Position numbers and translations under genes: made by a program
Shown: positions 56,194 through 64,000 of the stretch, piece after piece
Layout: each line of letters begins with the position of its first letter
Position numbering within the stretch: the first letter of the stretch is position 1
Source of the DNA: Hyphomicrobiales bacterium
GTDB taxonomy: Bacteria > Pseudomonadota > Alphaproteobacteria > Rhizobiales > Xanthobacteraceae
Assembly (NCBI GenBank): GCA_021732215.1
Contig: JAKFVL010000007.1
Coordinates: 124,001 to 188,000 of the forward strand
Direction of reading: 5' to 3'
DNA length: 64,000 nucleotides
Notes under the pieces: model-generated
Told to the model about the DNA's origin: nothing
Database searches by the model: none
The model's input: only the letters and a program-made list of their open reading frames with translations

Positions 56194-57375
56194 ATGGCGA
56201 CCCCTTCAAGCATCGATTGCGGCTTGCGCGAGGCCTGTGTTTCCGGCCGGCTCGCCGGCGTGGTCGCGATCGCTTCAGCCGGCGGCAAGATCATTTATCA
56301 AGGCGCGTTCGGCAAACGCGATATCGCCAAGGACGCGCCGATGACGCTCGACAGCGTGTTCTGGATCGCGTCGATGACGAAGGCGATCACGGCGGCGGCC
56401 GCGATGCAGCTTGTCGAACAAGGCAAGTTGTCGCTGGACGAACCGATCGAAAGAGTTCTTCCCGATCTGGCGAATCCGCAGGTGCTGGATGGATTCGATG
56501 CCGACGGTGAGCCGGAGCTGCGTCCGGCGATCCGGGCGATCACGCTTCGCCACTTGCTCACACACACCTCCGGCTTCTGTTACGACATGTGGAATGGCGA
56601 GATCGGCCGCTACCGCGCGAAGGCGGGACTGCCGCCGCTCGGCGGCGCGCTCTATGCAGCGCTGCGCACGCCGGTGGTCACCGATCCCGGCACGCGGTGG
56701 GAGTACTCGACCGGCATCGACTGGGCAGGCTTTGCCGTCGAAGCCGCGAGCGGCCAACCCCTCGATGTTTACATGCGCGACAATCTGTTCGCGCCTCTCG
56801 GCATGACCGACACCGGTTTCAGGATTCGCGGCGACCAGCGCGCCCGTCTCGCCGGCATGCACCGGCGCGAAGCCAATGGCTCGTTGACGCCGACTGTGTT
56901 CGAAACGCAGCAGGAACCCGAGCGATTCATGGGCGGCGGCGCGCTCTATGGCACGGCATCGGATTACATCAAATTCACCCAGATGATCCTCGATCGCGGC
57001 AGCGCAAACGGCCATCAGGTGTTGCGGCCGGACACGGTTGCGCTAATGGCGCAGAATCACATCGGCGATCTGACCACGTCCGGGCTCACGACATATGCGC
57101 CGCTGCTCAGCAACGACTTCGATCCGTATCCGGGCATGGCGAAGAAATGGGGCCTGAGTTTTCTCATCAACACCGAGACGACACCGGAAGGCCGCAGCCC
57201 CGGAAGTCTCGCATGGGCGGGCCTCGGCAACACCTACTACTGGATCGATCCGGCACGCGGAATCTCGGGCGTCATCATGATGCAGGTGCTGCCGTTCGCC
57301 GATAGAATATGCCTCGACACGTATGCGGCGTTCGAACGCGGCGTGTACGACATGATCGGCGCGAAGCCGGTTTAA
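56194..57375 (+). CDS. serine hydrolase, beta-lactamase/esterase class C family
   Basis: 393 residues. The class C beta-lactamase fold has S60-x-x-K63 in IASMTK and a YST triad in WEYSTGIDWAG (the Y-x-N position). No signal peptide is present (MATPSSIDCGLREACVSGRL), so it is cytoplasmic and more likely an esterase (EstB type) or D-aminopeptidase than a resistance enzyme. Late HxG region reads LAWAGLGNTYY. Confidence 0.92.
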   Translation: MATPSSIDCGLREACVSGRLAGVVAIASAGGKIIYQGAFGKRDIAKDAPMTLDSVFWIASMTKAITAAAAMQLVEQGKLSLDEPIERVLPDLANPQVLDGFDADGEPELRPAIRAITLRHLLTHTSGFCYDMWNGEIGRYRAKAGLPPLGGALYAALRTPVVTDPGTRWEYSTGIDWAGFAVEAASGQPLDVYMRDNLFAPLGMTDTGFRIRGDQRARLAGMHRREANGSLTPTVFETQQEPERFMGGGALYGTASDYIKFTQMILDRGSANGHQVLRPDTVALMAQNHIGDLTTSGLTTYAPLLSNDFDPYPGMAKKWGLSFLINTETTPEGRSPGSLAWAGLGNTYYWIDPARGISGVIMMQVLPFADRICLDTYAAFERGVYDMIGAKPV

Positions 57376-57395
57376 AACATATTTTGTACCATCGT

Positions 57396-57480
57396 CATGG
57401 CCGGGCTTGTCCCGGCCATCCACGTCTTGAACTGCGGCTACGATGTAAAAACGTGGATGCCCGCGACAAGCGCGGGCATG
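57396..57480. repeat. palindromic repeat, family 1, copy b
   Basis: CATGGCCGGG..CCCGGCCATCCACG followed by CGTGGATGCCCGCG..CGCGGGCATG. Same two-hairpin layout as 45044-45122. It lies between the convergent serine hydrolase and adenosine kinase genes. Confidence 0.85.
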
Positions 57481-57510
57481 AGGAATTGTGTATGCCGGAC
57501 GCGCGTTGCG

Positions 57511-58512
57511 CTAACCCAACAACCCCTTCTGCTTCGCAAGCTCCTTCAGCGACACCTGCGGACGCGCGCCGATGTGCTGGATCACCTCGGCGGCGGCGAG
57601 GCAGCCGAGCTCGCCGGCACGCTTGTGCCCGGCATTGATGGCGAGTCCGTAGAGAAAGCCGGCCGCGAACAGATCGCCCGCGCCCGTGGTGTCGACCACC
57701 TTCGTCACCGGCGAGGCGGCGACCGTGGTGACTGTACTCTTGTCGACGACGACACATCCCTTTTCGCTGCGCGTCACGGCGGCGAGCTTCGCGTCGGTGC
57801 GCAGCTGCTTCAATGCGGCATCGAAGTCGTTGCTCTCATAGAGCGACAGCAATTCGGATTCGTTGGCGAATACGATATCCACCGTGCCGCCACGAATGAG
57901 ATCGACGAATTCGTTGCGATAGCGGCCGATGCAGAATGCATCCGATAGCGTCAGCGCCACCTGACGCCCGGCGTCGTGTGCGATCTTCGATGCTTTCACA
58001 AAGGCTTCCTTGGCGTCTTTCGGATCCCACAGGTAGCCTTCGAGATAGGTGACAGCCGCGGACGCGATTTGCTTTTCGTCGATGTCCGCAGGCGACAGAT
58101 TCTGCGCCGCGCCGAGATAGGTATTCATGGTGCGCTCGCCGTCCGGCGTCACCAGAATGTAGGAACAGCCGGTGGCAACGCCGTCAGTCGCGGCGGGCGT
58201 GGTGAAGGTGACGTTGGCGGCGCGGATGTCGTGCGTATAGAGCTTGCCGATCTGGTCGCTCTTGACCTTGCCGACAAACGCCGTGCGGCCGCCGAAGCTC
58301 GCGATCCCGACAATGGTATTCGCCGCCGAGCCGCCCGAGATTTCCGTGGCCGGTCCCATCGCATCGTAGATCGCCGCCGCCCGCGCTTCATCGATCAGGC
58401 TCATTGAGCCCTTGGCCATGCCATGCGCGCCGAGGAAGGCATCGTCGGTCTGCGCCATGATATCGAAGATGGCGTTGCCGATACCCAGAACGTCGTATGT
58501 GGCTGCGGTCAT
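57511..58512 (-). CDS. adenosine kinase (PfkB family)
   Basis: 333 residues from the ATG at 58512. Ribokinase fold with GIGNAIFDIM near the N-terminus, GGSAANTIVGIASFGG as the substrate/lid region, and the anion-hole motif DTTGAGDLFAAGFLYG with the catalytic Asp near 295. Bacterial enzymes of this subgroup phosphorylate adenosine or related nucleosides; annotation as adenosine kinase is usual in this group but the substrate is not proved. Confidence 0.9.
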   Translation of the reverse strand: MTAATYDVLGIGNAIFDIMAQTDDAFLGAHGMAKGSMSLIDEARAAAIYDAMGPATEISGGSAANTIVGIASFGGRTAFVGKVKSDQIGKLYTHDIRAANVTFTTPAATDGVATGCSYILVTPDGERTMNTYLGAAQNLSPADIDEKQIASAAVTYLEGYLWDPKDAKEAFVKASKIAHDAGRQVALTLSDAFCIGRYRNEFVDLIRGGTVDIVFANESELLSLYESNDFDAALKQLRTDAKLAAVTRSEKGCVVVDKSTVTTVAASPVTKVVDTTGAGDLFAAGFLYGLAINAGHKRAGELGCLAAAEVIQHIGARPQVSLKELAKQKGLLG

Positions 58513-58654
58513 TAACAATAATCCCGTTCAGACGTTCGTGCCCGCACCGGGGACGGAATTCGCATCGCCCGCCAAAGCCAGCCTCGTGTAAGATCGCCGC
58601 GACCTACACGATCCCTTCTCCCACAGCAAGTTCAACGCTCCCCGCACCCGCCAA

Positions 58655-60208
58655 ATGATCCGCCACATCCTCACCGTTTCGACCGGAACCCTCGCCTCGC
58701 GCATCCTCGGCTTCGTGCGCGACGCGCTGATCGCTGCGCTGCTCGGCGCGGGCTGGGTGGCGGATGCTTTCCTGGTCGCATTCCAGTTCATCAACGTGGC
58801 GCGGCGCATGCTGACCGAAGGCGCTCTGAACGCAGCGCTGGTGCCGGGATATCTGCATGTCCGCGAGACCGCTGGCACGCAGCCGGCCGCGGCCTATGCC
58901 GGCCGTGTGCTCGGCAGCGTCACGCTGGTGCTGATCCTGATCGGCCTCGCGCTCGGCCTCTTCATGCCGCAGGTGATCGGTCTTCTCGCTCCGGGTTTCA
59001 AAGGCCCGGCGCTGCAATCGGCAATCGACAACGCGCGCCTGATGCTGCCTTACTTCGCCTTCGTCGGACCTGCGACGGTGATGATGGGCGTGCTCAACGC
59101 CGAGCACCGTTTCATGCTTACCGCATTCTCGCCGGTGCTGTTCAATATCGTGATGATCTGCACCGTCGGCGTGCTGCTGATGTGGCAGCACGATCCGGCA
59201 TGGTCGGCGACCGCGATCGCGGGAGCCGTCGGTGTCGCCGGCTGTCTGCAGATGCTGATCCTGATTCAGCGCCGGCCCTCGCGCGAGGGCCTTGCAACAC
59301 CGGTCAAAGTCTCGTTCGATCCGCAGATCCGCGGCTTCTTCCGTAAGGCAACGCCGGGGATGCTGGCGAACTCCGGACCGCAATTCCTGATCGTCGCCGG
59401 CGCCATTCTGGCCTCGTCGTCGCCTGCCGCGGTGTCCTGGCTCTATTTCGCCAACCGCCTGATCGAATTGCCGCTCGGCATGGTCGGCGTCGCCATGGGC
59501 ACCGTGCTGGTGCCGGAACTGACGCGCGCGATCCGCAACGATGACGGCACAGCATTGAGCAACGCCGAATCCCGCGGGCTTGAACTCGCGGTCGCGCTGG
59601 CGCTGCCGGCGACGCTCGGACTGATGATTCTTGCCGAACCGATCGTGCGGCTGCTGTTCGAGCATGGCGCATTCACCCCGGCCGATACGGCCGCGACGGC
59701 GCAAGCGCTGACGCTACTCGCGCTGGGACTGCCAGCCCACGTGCTGACCAAAACCCTGTCGCCGGCTTTCTTCGCCCGGGAGGACACCCGGACGCCCTTG
59801 ATCGCCACGCTGAGCGGTCTCGCGATCGCAGTGCTCGCTGGTCTCCTGATCGGACGATCCTCCGGGGCCAACGGGGTCGCAGCCAGCATCGCGGCCGGCG
59901 CATGGGGCTGTGCGCTGATCCTGATTGGGCGTGGCGCGATGACTTTTGGCTTCTCGCTCGATGCGTTGGCGCTGAGGCGGCTGCCGCGCATCGTTCTGTG
60001 TGCACTCACGATGGGCGCGATGTTGCTGACCGCGACATCTTTCGTTGCACCGGTATTCGAGACGGCGACCTTCACCGCGGAGCTCACGATTGTCGGCGGA
60101 CTGGTTGCGGCCGGCATCTCGTTCTACGGGTTGCTGCTCGATCTGCTCGGGATCGTGAGCTGGAGCAAGGCCGTGGACAACCTGCGTGACAACGGTTCGC
60201 GCGAGTAG
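58655..60208 (+). CDS. murJ: lipid II flippase MurJ
   Basis: 517 residues with about 14 hydrophobic segments. The MviN/MurJ signatures RILGFVRDALIAALLGAG and DAFLVAFQFINVARRMLTEG (here a variant of NxFRRLxAEG) open the protein, and LFEHGAFTPADTAATAQAL lies near 330. Moves lipid-linked peptidoglycan precursor across the inner membrane. It precedes trpS by 68 bp, the order seen in related genomes. Confidence 0.95.
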   Translation: MIRHILTVSTGTLASRILGFVRDALIAALLGAGWVADAFLVAFQFINVARRMLTEGALNAALVPGYLHVRETAGTQPAAAYAGRVLGSVTLVLILIGLALGLFMPQVIGLLAPGFKGPALQSAIDNARLMLPYFAFVGPATVMMGVLNAEHRFMLTAFSPVLFNIVMICTVGVLLMWQHDPAWSATAIAGAVGVAGCLQMLILIQRRPSREGLATPVKVSFDPQIRGFFRKATPGMLANSGPQFLIVAGAILASSSPAAVSWLYFANRLIELPLGMVGVAMGTVLVPELTRAIRNDDGTALSNAESRGLELAVALALPATLGLMILAEPIVRLLFEHGAFTPADTAATAQALTLLALGLPAHVLTKTLSPAFFAREDTRTPLIATLSGLAIAVLAGLLIGRSSGANGVAASIAAGAWGCALILIGRGAMTFGFSLDALALRRLPRIVLCALTMGAMLLTATSFVAPVFETATFTAELTIVGGLVAAGISFYGLLLDLLGIVSWSKAVDNLRDNGSRE

Positions 60209-60276
60209 GCCCAAATCGTGCTTGACGGTGACGCGCGTGCGCTGGCAAACGACCCCGAAAGACAAGGACCACAGCG

Positions 60277-61314
60277 ATGACGGCCACTGAACGGGTTTTT
60301 TCCGGCGTCCAGCCGACGGGCAATCTGCACCTCGGCAATTATCTCGGCGCCATCGTCAATTTCGTGAAGCTGCAGAATGTCTACAACTGCATCTATTGCG
60401 TGGTCGATCTCCACGCCATCACTGTGTGGCAGGACCCGGCGGAACTGACGCGCAGCATTCGCGAGGTCACCGCGGCGTTCATCGCCAGCGGTATCGATCC
60501 GAAGAAGCACATCGTGTTCAACCAGAGCCAGGTCGCCGAACACGCCGAGCTGGCGTGGGTGTTCAATTGCGTCGCTCGCCTCGGCTGGCTGAACCGCATG
60601 ACGCAATTCAAGGAGAAGGCCGGCAAGGATCGCGAGAATGCGTCGGTTGGTTTGTACGCCTATCCCAGCCTGATGGCCGCCGACATTCTGGTGTACCGCG
60701 CGACCCATGTGCCGGTCGGCGAGGATCAGAAACAGCACCTCGAACTGTCGCGCGACATCGCGCAGAAATTCAACAACGACTTCGCGGACTCGATCAAGGC
60801 GCACAATCTCGACCCGGTGTTTTTTCCGCCGCCCGAGCCGCTGATCACCGGACCCGCGACGCGCGTGATGTCGCTGCGCGACGGCACCAAGAAGATGTCG
60901 AAGTCCGATCCGTCGGACTACTCGCGCATCAATCTCAACGACGACGCCGACGCGATCGCGCAAAAGGTGCGCAAGGCCAAGACCGATCCGGAACCATTGC
61001 CGGGCGAGGAGAAAGGTCTCGAACACCGCCCCGAGGCGGACAACCTCGTCGGCATCTATGCGGCGCTGTCGGGACGGACCAAAGCTGATCTGCTTGGCGA
61101 GTTCGGCGGTGGACAATTCTCCAACTTCAAGAACAGCCTGGTCGATCTCGCGGTCGAGAAACTCGGGCCGATCGGCATGGAGATGAAAAAACTGGCGGCC
61201 GACCCGGCCTATGTGGATTCCGTGCTGATCGACGGATCGAACCGCGCGCGCGTGATCGCCGCCGAAACCATGAGTTCTGTGAAGGACATCGTCGGCTTCA
61301 TCCGCAAGCGATAG
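60277..61314 (+). CDS. trpS: tryptophanyl-tRNA synthetase
   Basis: 345 residues. Class I synthetase with the HIGH-type motif in [13 protein letters not shown] (residues 12-24) and KMSKS in [10 protein letters not shown] near 205. Charges tRNA-Trp. ACAAGGA lies about 8 bases before the ATG at 60277. Likely co-transcribed with murJ. Confidence 0.97.
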   Translation: MTATERVFSGVQPTGNLHLGNYLGAIVNFVKLQNVYNCIYCVVDLHAITVWQDPAELTRSIREVTAAFIASGIDPKKHIVFNQSQVAEHAELAWVFNCVARLGWLNRMTQFKEKAGKDRENASVGLYAYPSLMAADILVYRATHVPVGEDQKQHLELSRDIAQKFNNDFADSIKAHNLDPVFFPPPEPLITGPATRVMSLRDGTKKMSKSDPSDYSRINLNDDADAIAQKVRKAKTDPEPLPGEEKGLEHRPEADNLVGIYAALSGRTKADLLGEFGGGQFSNFKNSLVDLAVEKLGPIGMEMKKLAADPAYVDSVLIDGSNRARVIAAETMSSVKDIVGFIRKR

Positions 61315-61426
61315 ACGCTATCCATCATCTCGCCATAGTTGGCGCAACGCCAGTTCCCGCATTTCACGGCGCTTGTCGGCGCCAGCCGCACCGTGGCAGC
61401 ATGCAGCGTTCATTCACGGGACATGC

Positions 61427-61921
61427 ATGAGCACCAAGCGGCGCAGTTTTGAGACCGGCCATAAGCCGAAATGCCTTGTCGTCGTCGACGACTCTGCGGA
61501 ATGGGATCGCGCAGTCCATTATGCAGCCCGCTGGGCGGTCCGGATCGGCGGCGGCGTGGTGATGCTGCGCGTCATCGAAACCGAAGACCGCAACCAGCAA
61601 TGGCTCGGCGTCGCCGACATCATGCGCGCCGAGGCCCATGAAGGGGCCAACGCCGCGCTCGATCGCGCTGCCGGCCGCGCCAACGGCATCGCCGCCATCA
61701 CTCCGGAACGGGTGATCCGCGAAGGCGAACCGACCGAGCAAATCCTCGACGTGATCGACAAGGACGCCGACATTTCGGTGCTGGTGCTGGCTGCCAGCGT
61801 CGGGCCTGAAGGTCCGGGCCCGATCATCACGACGATCGCCAAGACCGTCGGTTCATTCCCGATTCCGGTCGCCGTCGTACCCGGCAACCTCAGTGACGAC
61901 GATATCGACGCCCTGTCGTGA
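61427..61921 (+). CDS. universal stress protein family (UspA)
   Basis: 164 residues from the ATG at 61427; an ATG at 61373 is in frame but upstream of the conserved part. The Usp fold is seen in KCLVVVDDSAEWDRAVHYAA and VLVLAASVGPEGPGP, although the GxxG-9x-G(S/T) ATP motif is degraded, suggesting the non-ATP type. Role under stress is undefined. Confidence 0.88.
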   Translation: MSTKRRSFETGHKPKCLVVVDDSAEWDRAVHYAARWAVRIGGGVVMLRVIETEDRNQQWLGVADIMRAEAHEGANAALDRAAGRANGIAAITPERVIREGEPTEQILDVIDKDADISVLVLAASVGPEGPGPIITTIAKTVGSFPIPVAVVPGNLSDDDIDALS

Positions 61922-61934
61922 GGCCGGTTACTTC

Positions 61935-62011
61935 GTCATTGCGAGGAGGCGCAGCCGACGAAGCAATCCAGTCTTGATATCGTTGGATTGCTTCGCTGCG
62001 CTTGCAATGAC
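61935..62011. repeat. palindromic repeat, family 2, copy b
   Basis: GTCATTGCGAGGAGG to CTTGCAATGAC with GAAGCAATCC and GGATTGCTTC inside, matching 55456-55529. The rest of the 61922-62162 gap shows nothing else. Confidence 0.88.
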
Positions 62012-62162
62012 GGAATCGTTCCCGGCGACCCTCCTTCCCGACTGCAGATCAGAAGCCCTTAATCCCGTCTTGATGGGTGCTATTTGAATGCCCATCTGAT
62101 AAGACAAGCCATAATTCAACCGAACGCGCCGGCCTTGAACCGGCGATGCGCCGGAGACCGAC

Positions 62163-62720
62163 ATGTTCATCCAGACCGAAGCGACCCCCAATCCCGCCAC
62201 CCTGAAGTTCATTCCCGGCCGCACGGTCCTGCCGTCCGGCACCATGGAGTTCAACCGCGACAGCGCGAGCCGTTCGCCGCTGGCAGCGAAGCTGTTCGAG
62301 ATTTCCGGGGTCACGGGGGTGTTCTACGGCAGCGACTTCGTCACCGTGACCAAGGACGACAGCGACTGGCAGCATCTCAAGCCCGCCGTGCTCGGCGCGA
62401 TCATGGAACACTACATGTCCGGCGCGCCGCTGCTGGCGGATGGCCAAGTTGAGGGCGACGATGAGGCTGAAGAGTTCTTCAATGAAGCGGACGCAGAAAC
62501 CGTCGCCACCATCAAGGATCTGATCGAGACGCGCGTGCGCCCGGCGGTCGCCAACGATGGCGGTGACATCACCTTCCGCGGCTTCAAGGAAGGCATCGTT
62601 TACCTCGATATGAAGGGCTCCTGCGCGGGCTGCCCGTCCTCCACCGCGACGCTAAAGCACGGCATTCAGAACCTGCTGAAGCACTTCGTTCCCGACGTGG
62701 TCGAAGTCCGGCCGATGTGA
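62163..62720 (+). CDS. NifU/Nfu-type iron-sulfur carrier
   Basis: 185 residues. An N-terminal Nfu_N domain (MFIQTEATPNPATLKFIPGR) is followed by a NifU-like C-terminal domain with CxxC in MKGSCAGCPSSTATLKHGIQ. It carries [4Fe-4S] clusters to target proteins. The layout is that of mitochondrial NFU1 and its alphaproteobacterial relatives. Stands alone between repeats. Confidence 0.95.
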   Translation: MFIQTEATPNPATLKFIPGRTVLPSGTMEFNRDSASRSPLAAKLFEISGVTGVFYGSDFVTVTKDDSDWQHLKPAVLGAIMEHYMSGAPLLADGQVEGDDEAEEFFNEADAETVATIKDLIETRVRPAVANDGGDITFRGFKEGIVYLDMKGSCAGCPSSTATLKHGIQNLLKHFVPDVVEVRPM

Positions 62721-62756
62721 TCGGCTACTTCCAAATCCTAAACTTGCAAATGATTG

Positions 62757-62891
62757 GTCGTCCCCGCGAAAGCGGGGACCCATACGCCGTGTTGTCCATC
62801 AGTGCTGGGCGTGAAATTGCCTTTACCAAGCGAGTTCATTGCTATCACAATTGGCTCTGAGATTATGGGTCCCTGCTTTCGCAGGGACGAC
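62757..62891. repeat. palindromic repeat, family 3, copy b
   Basis: Begins GTCGTCCCCGCGAAAGCGGG and ends GGGACGAC; the outer arms match 53569-53653 (both contain GACCCATACGCCGTG and ATGGGTCCCTGCTTTCGC) but the centre is about 50 bases longer. Lies 22 bases before tsaB. Confidence 0.85.
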
Positions 62892-62912
62892 AATCAGAGC
62901 CGCTGATACTCC

Positions 62913-63599
62913 ATGCTGATCCTCGCCATCGATACGGCCCTTGGAGCCTGCGCCGCCGGCGTGCTCGACACGGCTGCAGGCAAATTGATCGCTCATGAAT
63001 CGCAGGCCATGGCGCGCGGCCATGCCGAAGCGCTGATGCCCCTGATCGCCCGCGTGATGAAGGATCTGGGCACCGGCTTCGAGCGGCTCGATCGCATTGC
63101 GGTCACCACCGGCCCCGGCAGCTTTACCGGTTTGCGCGTCGGCCTTTCGGCGGCGCGCGGTATTGCGCTCGCCGCCAACAAGCCCGCGATCGGCGTCACC
63201 ACGCTCAGCGCGTTCGCCGCGCCGCTTGTCAGCGAGAGCGGCGAGCACCCGATCATCTCCGCGATCGATGCGCGCCACGATCAGGTCTATTTCCAGGTAG
63301 TCGGCGGCAATGGCACCACGCTGATCCGCCCGCGGGTCGCGCCCGTCGAGGAAGCGCTCGCTGCATCGCGTCTCGGCGCGCCGCGCCTCGTTGGGAATGC
63401 GGCGAAGCTGCTGGCGGAGCGCTGGCCATCACATGCGCTGCCTCCGATCCAGATCGACGGGCAAGCTGCGCCCGACATTGCATGGATCGCATGGCTCGGC
63501 GCCGCGGCAAGTCCGAACACCGCACCGGCCCGTCCGTACTATCTGCGCGCGCCCGACGCCAAACCGCAGGGTGAGCGCTCAACGCAAGCTCCCGCATGA
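62913..63599 (+). CDS. tsaB: tRNA t6A biosynthesis protein TsaB
   Basis: 228 residues. ASKHA fold with LAIDTALGACAAGVLD and the TsaB signature VTTGPGSFTGLRVGLSAARG near 66-85. TsaB works with TsaD and TsaE in threonylcarbamoyladenosine modification of tRNA. Its stop overlaps the rimI start (ATGA), the usual tsaB-rimI pairing. Confidence 0.96.
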   Translation: MLILAIDTALGACAAGVLDTAAGKLIAHESQAMARGHAEALMPLIARVMKDLGTGFERLDRIAVTTGPGSFTGLRVGLSAARGIALAANKPAIGVTTLSAFAAPLVSESGEHPIISAIDARHDQVYFQVVGGNGTTLIRPRVAPVEEALAASRLGAPRLVGNAAKLLAERWPSHALPPIQIDGQAAPDIAWIAWLGAAASPNTAPARPYYLRAPDAKPQGERSTQAPA

Positions 63600-64000
63600 T
63601 CGGCTGGTTCACGCGCCTGCTCAGCCCCGGCATCGCCAGCGTCGAGCCAGCCGGCCCACGCGACGCACACCGTCTCGCCCAGCTTCACGGCGCGTCGTTT
63701 CACCGCGGCTGGGGCGAAGGCGAATTCGATCAGATGCTCAGCGAGCGCAACACGCTGGTCCATCGCCTGCGTCTGAAGGGTCGCACCATCGGCTTTTCGG
63801 TGTCGCGATTGGCCGCCGACGAAGCGGAGTTGCTCTCGATTGCGGTCGATGAAAAATATCGCGGGCGCGGATTGTCGCGCGACCTTTTGCAAACGCACCT
63901 CGGCCATCTCGCCGGACGCGGAATCCGCACCGTTTTTCTCGAGGTCGAGGAGAATAACCAGCCAGCGCGGCGGCTGTATCAGCGGGCCGGGTTTGAGCCG
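63596..64000 (+). CDS. rimI: ribosomal protein alanine acetyltransferase RimI, 5' part
   Basis: The first 135 residues; the gene runs off the right edge. GNAT fold with LLSIAVDEKYRGRGLSRDLL (acetyl-CoA loop) and VFLEVEENNQPARRLYQRAG (RimI-type signature). Acetylates the N-terminal Ala of ribosomal protein S18. Overlaps the tsaB stop. Confidence 0.92.
   Translation, partial: MIGWFTRLLSPGIASVEPAGPRDAHRLAQLHGASFHRGWGEGEFDQMLSERNTLVHRLRLKGRTIGFSVSRLAADEAELLSIAVDEKYRGRGLSRDLLQTHLGHLAGRGIRTVFLEVEENNQPARRLYQRAGFEP

Overview
The window looks like the chromosome of an alphaproteobacterium of the Bradyrhizobium / Rhodopseudomonas / Afipia / Nitrobacter group. The evidence is the gene order rpsT - dnaA - dnaN - recF - gyrB, high-GC codon use, a GAAC-N7-GAAC LexA box (the alphaproteobacterial form), and many intergenic palindromic repeats. 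All calls come from reading translations and motifs by eye; no database search was run.

Positions 1 to about 31,830 are the right part of an integrated mobile island. It ends in a tyrosine integrase (30251-31594) next to a 47-base copy of the 3' end of a tRNA-Arg(CCG), which reads as the attachment site; the other end lies left of the window. Island layout: (a) 1-11.1 kb, element backbone on the minus strand: DUF2493, Toprim primase-like, a 1447-residue methylase/strawberry-notch helicase, ParB-like and ArdC-like proteins, three of them with a related leader. (b) 11.4-18.8 kb, DNA repair: two SRAP (YedK/HMCES-like) genes divergent from imuA-imuB-dnaE2, with one LexA box between them. (c) 18.8-24.2 kb, defence: fic - hamA - hamB, a Hachiman-type nuclease/helicase pair behind a Fic enzyme. 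(d) 24.3-30.1 kb, the most unusual part: an acyl-carrier-like protein, XRE repressor, ImmA/IrrE peptidase, thymidylate-synthase homologue, 5-hydroxymethyl-dU DNA kinase-type protein and MazG form one overlapping operon, flanked by a holo-ACP synthase and a membrane-anchored dCTP-deaminase/dUTPase-fold protein. I read this as a candidate pyrimidine or DNA-base hypermodification system that uses a phosphopantetheine carrier.

From 31,858 onward the chromosome is ordinary. 31.9-40.1 kb holds a DJ-1/PfpI protein beside a broken AraC gene, a thioesterase, a GGDEF/EAL protein, a dienelactone hydrolase, a TctC-type binding protein, msrA and small membrane or secreted proteins. 40.3-49.4 kb is the replication block: rpsT with a near-consensus promoter and terminator, a 1.3-kb gene-free stretch, then dnaA, dnaN, recF and gyrB. 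49.5-64 kb holds malonyl-CoA decarboxylase, a second TctC protein, MmgE/PrpD, SDR, enoyl-CoA hydratase, a serine hydrolase, adenosine kinase, murJ, trpS, a universal stress protein, an Nfu-type protein, tsaB and the start of rimI. Three families of palindromic repeats, two copies each, lie between these genes.
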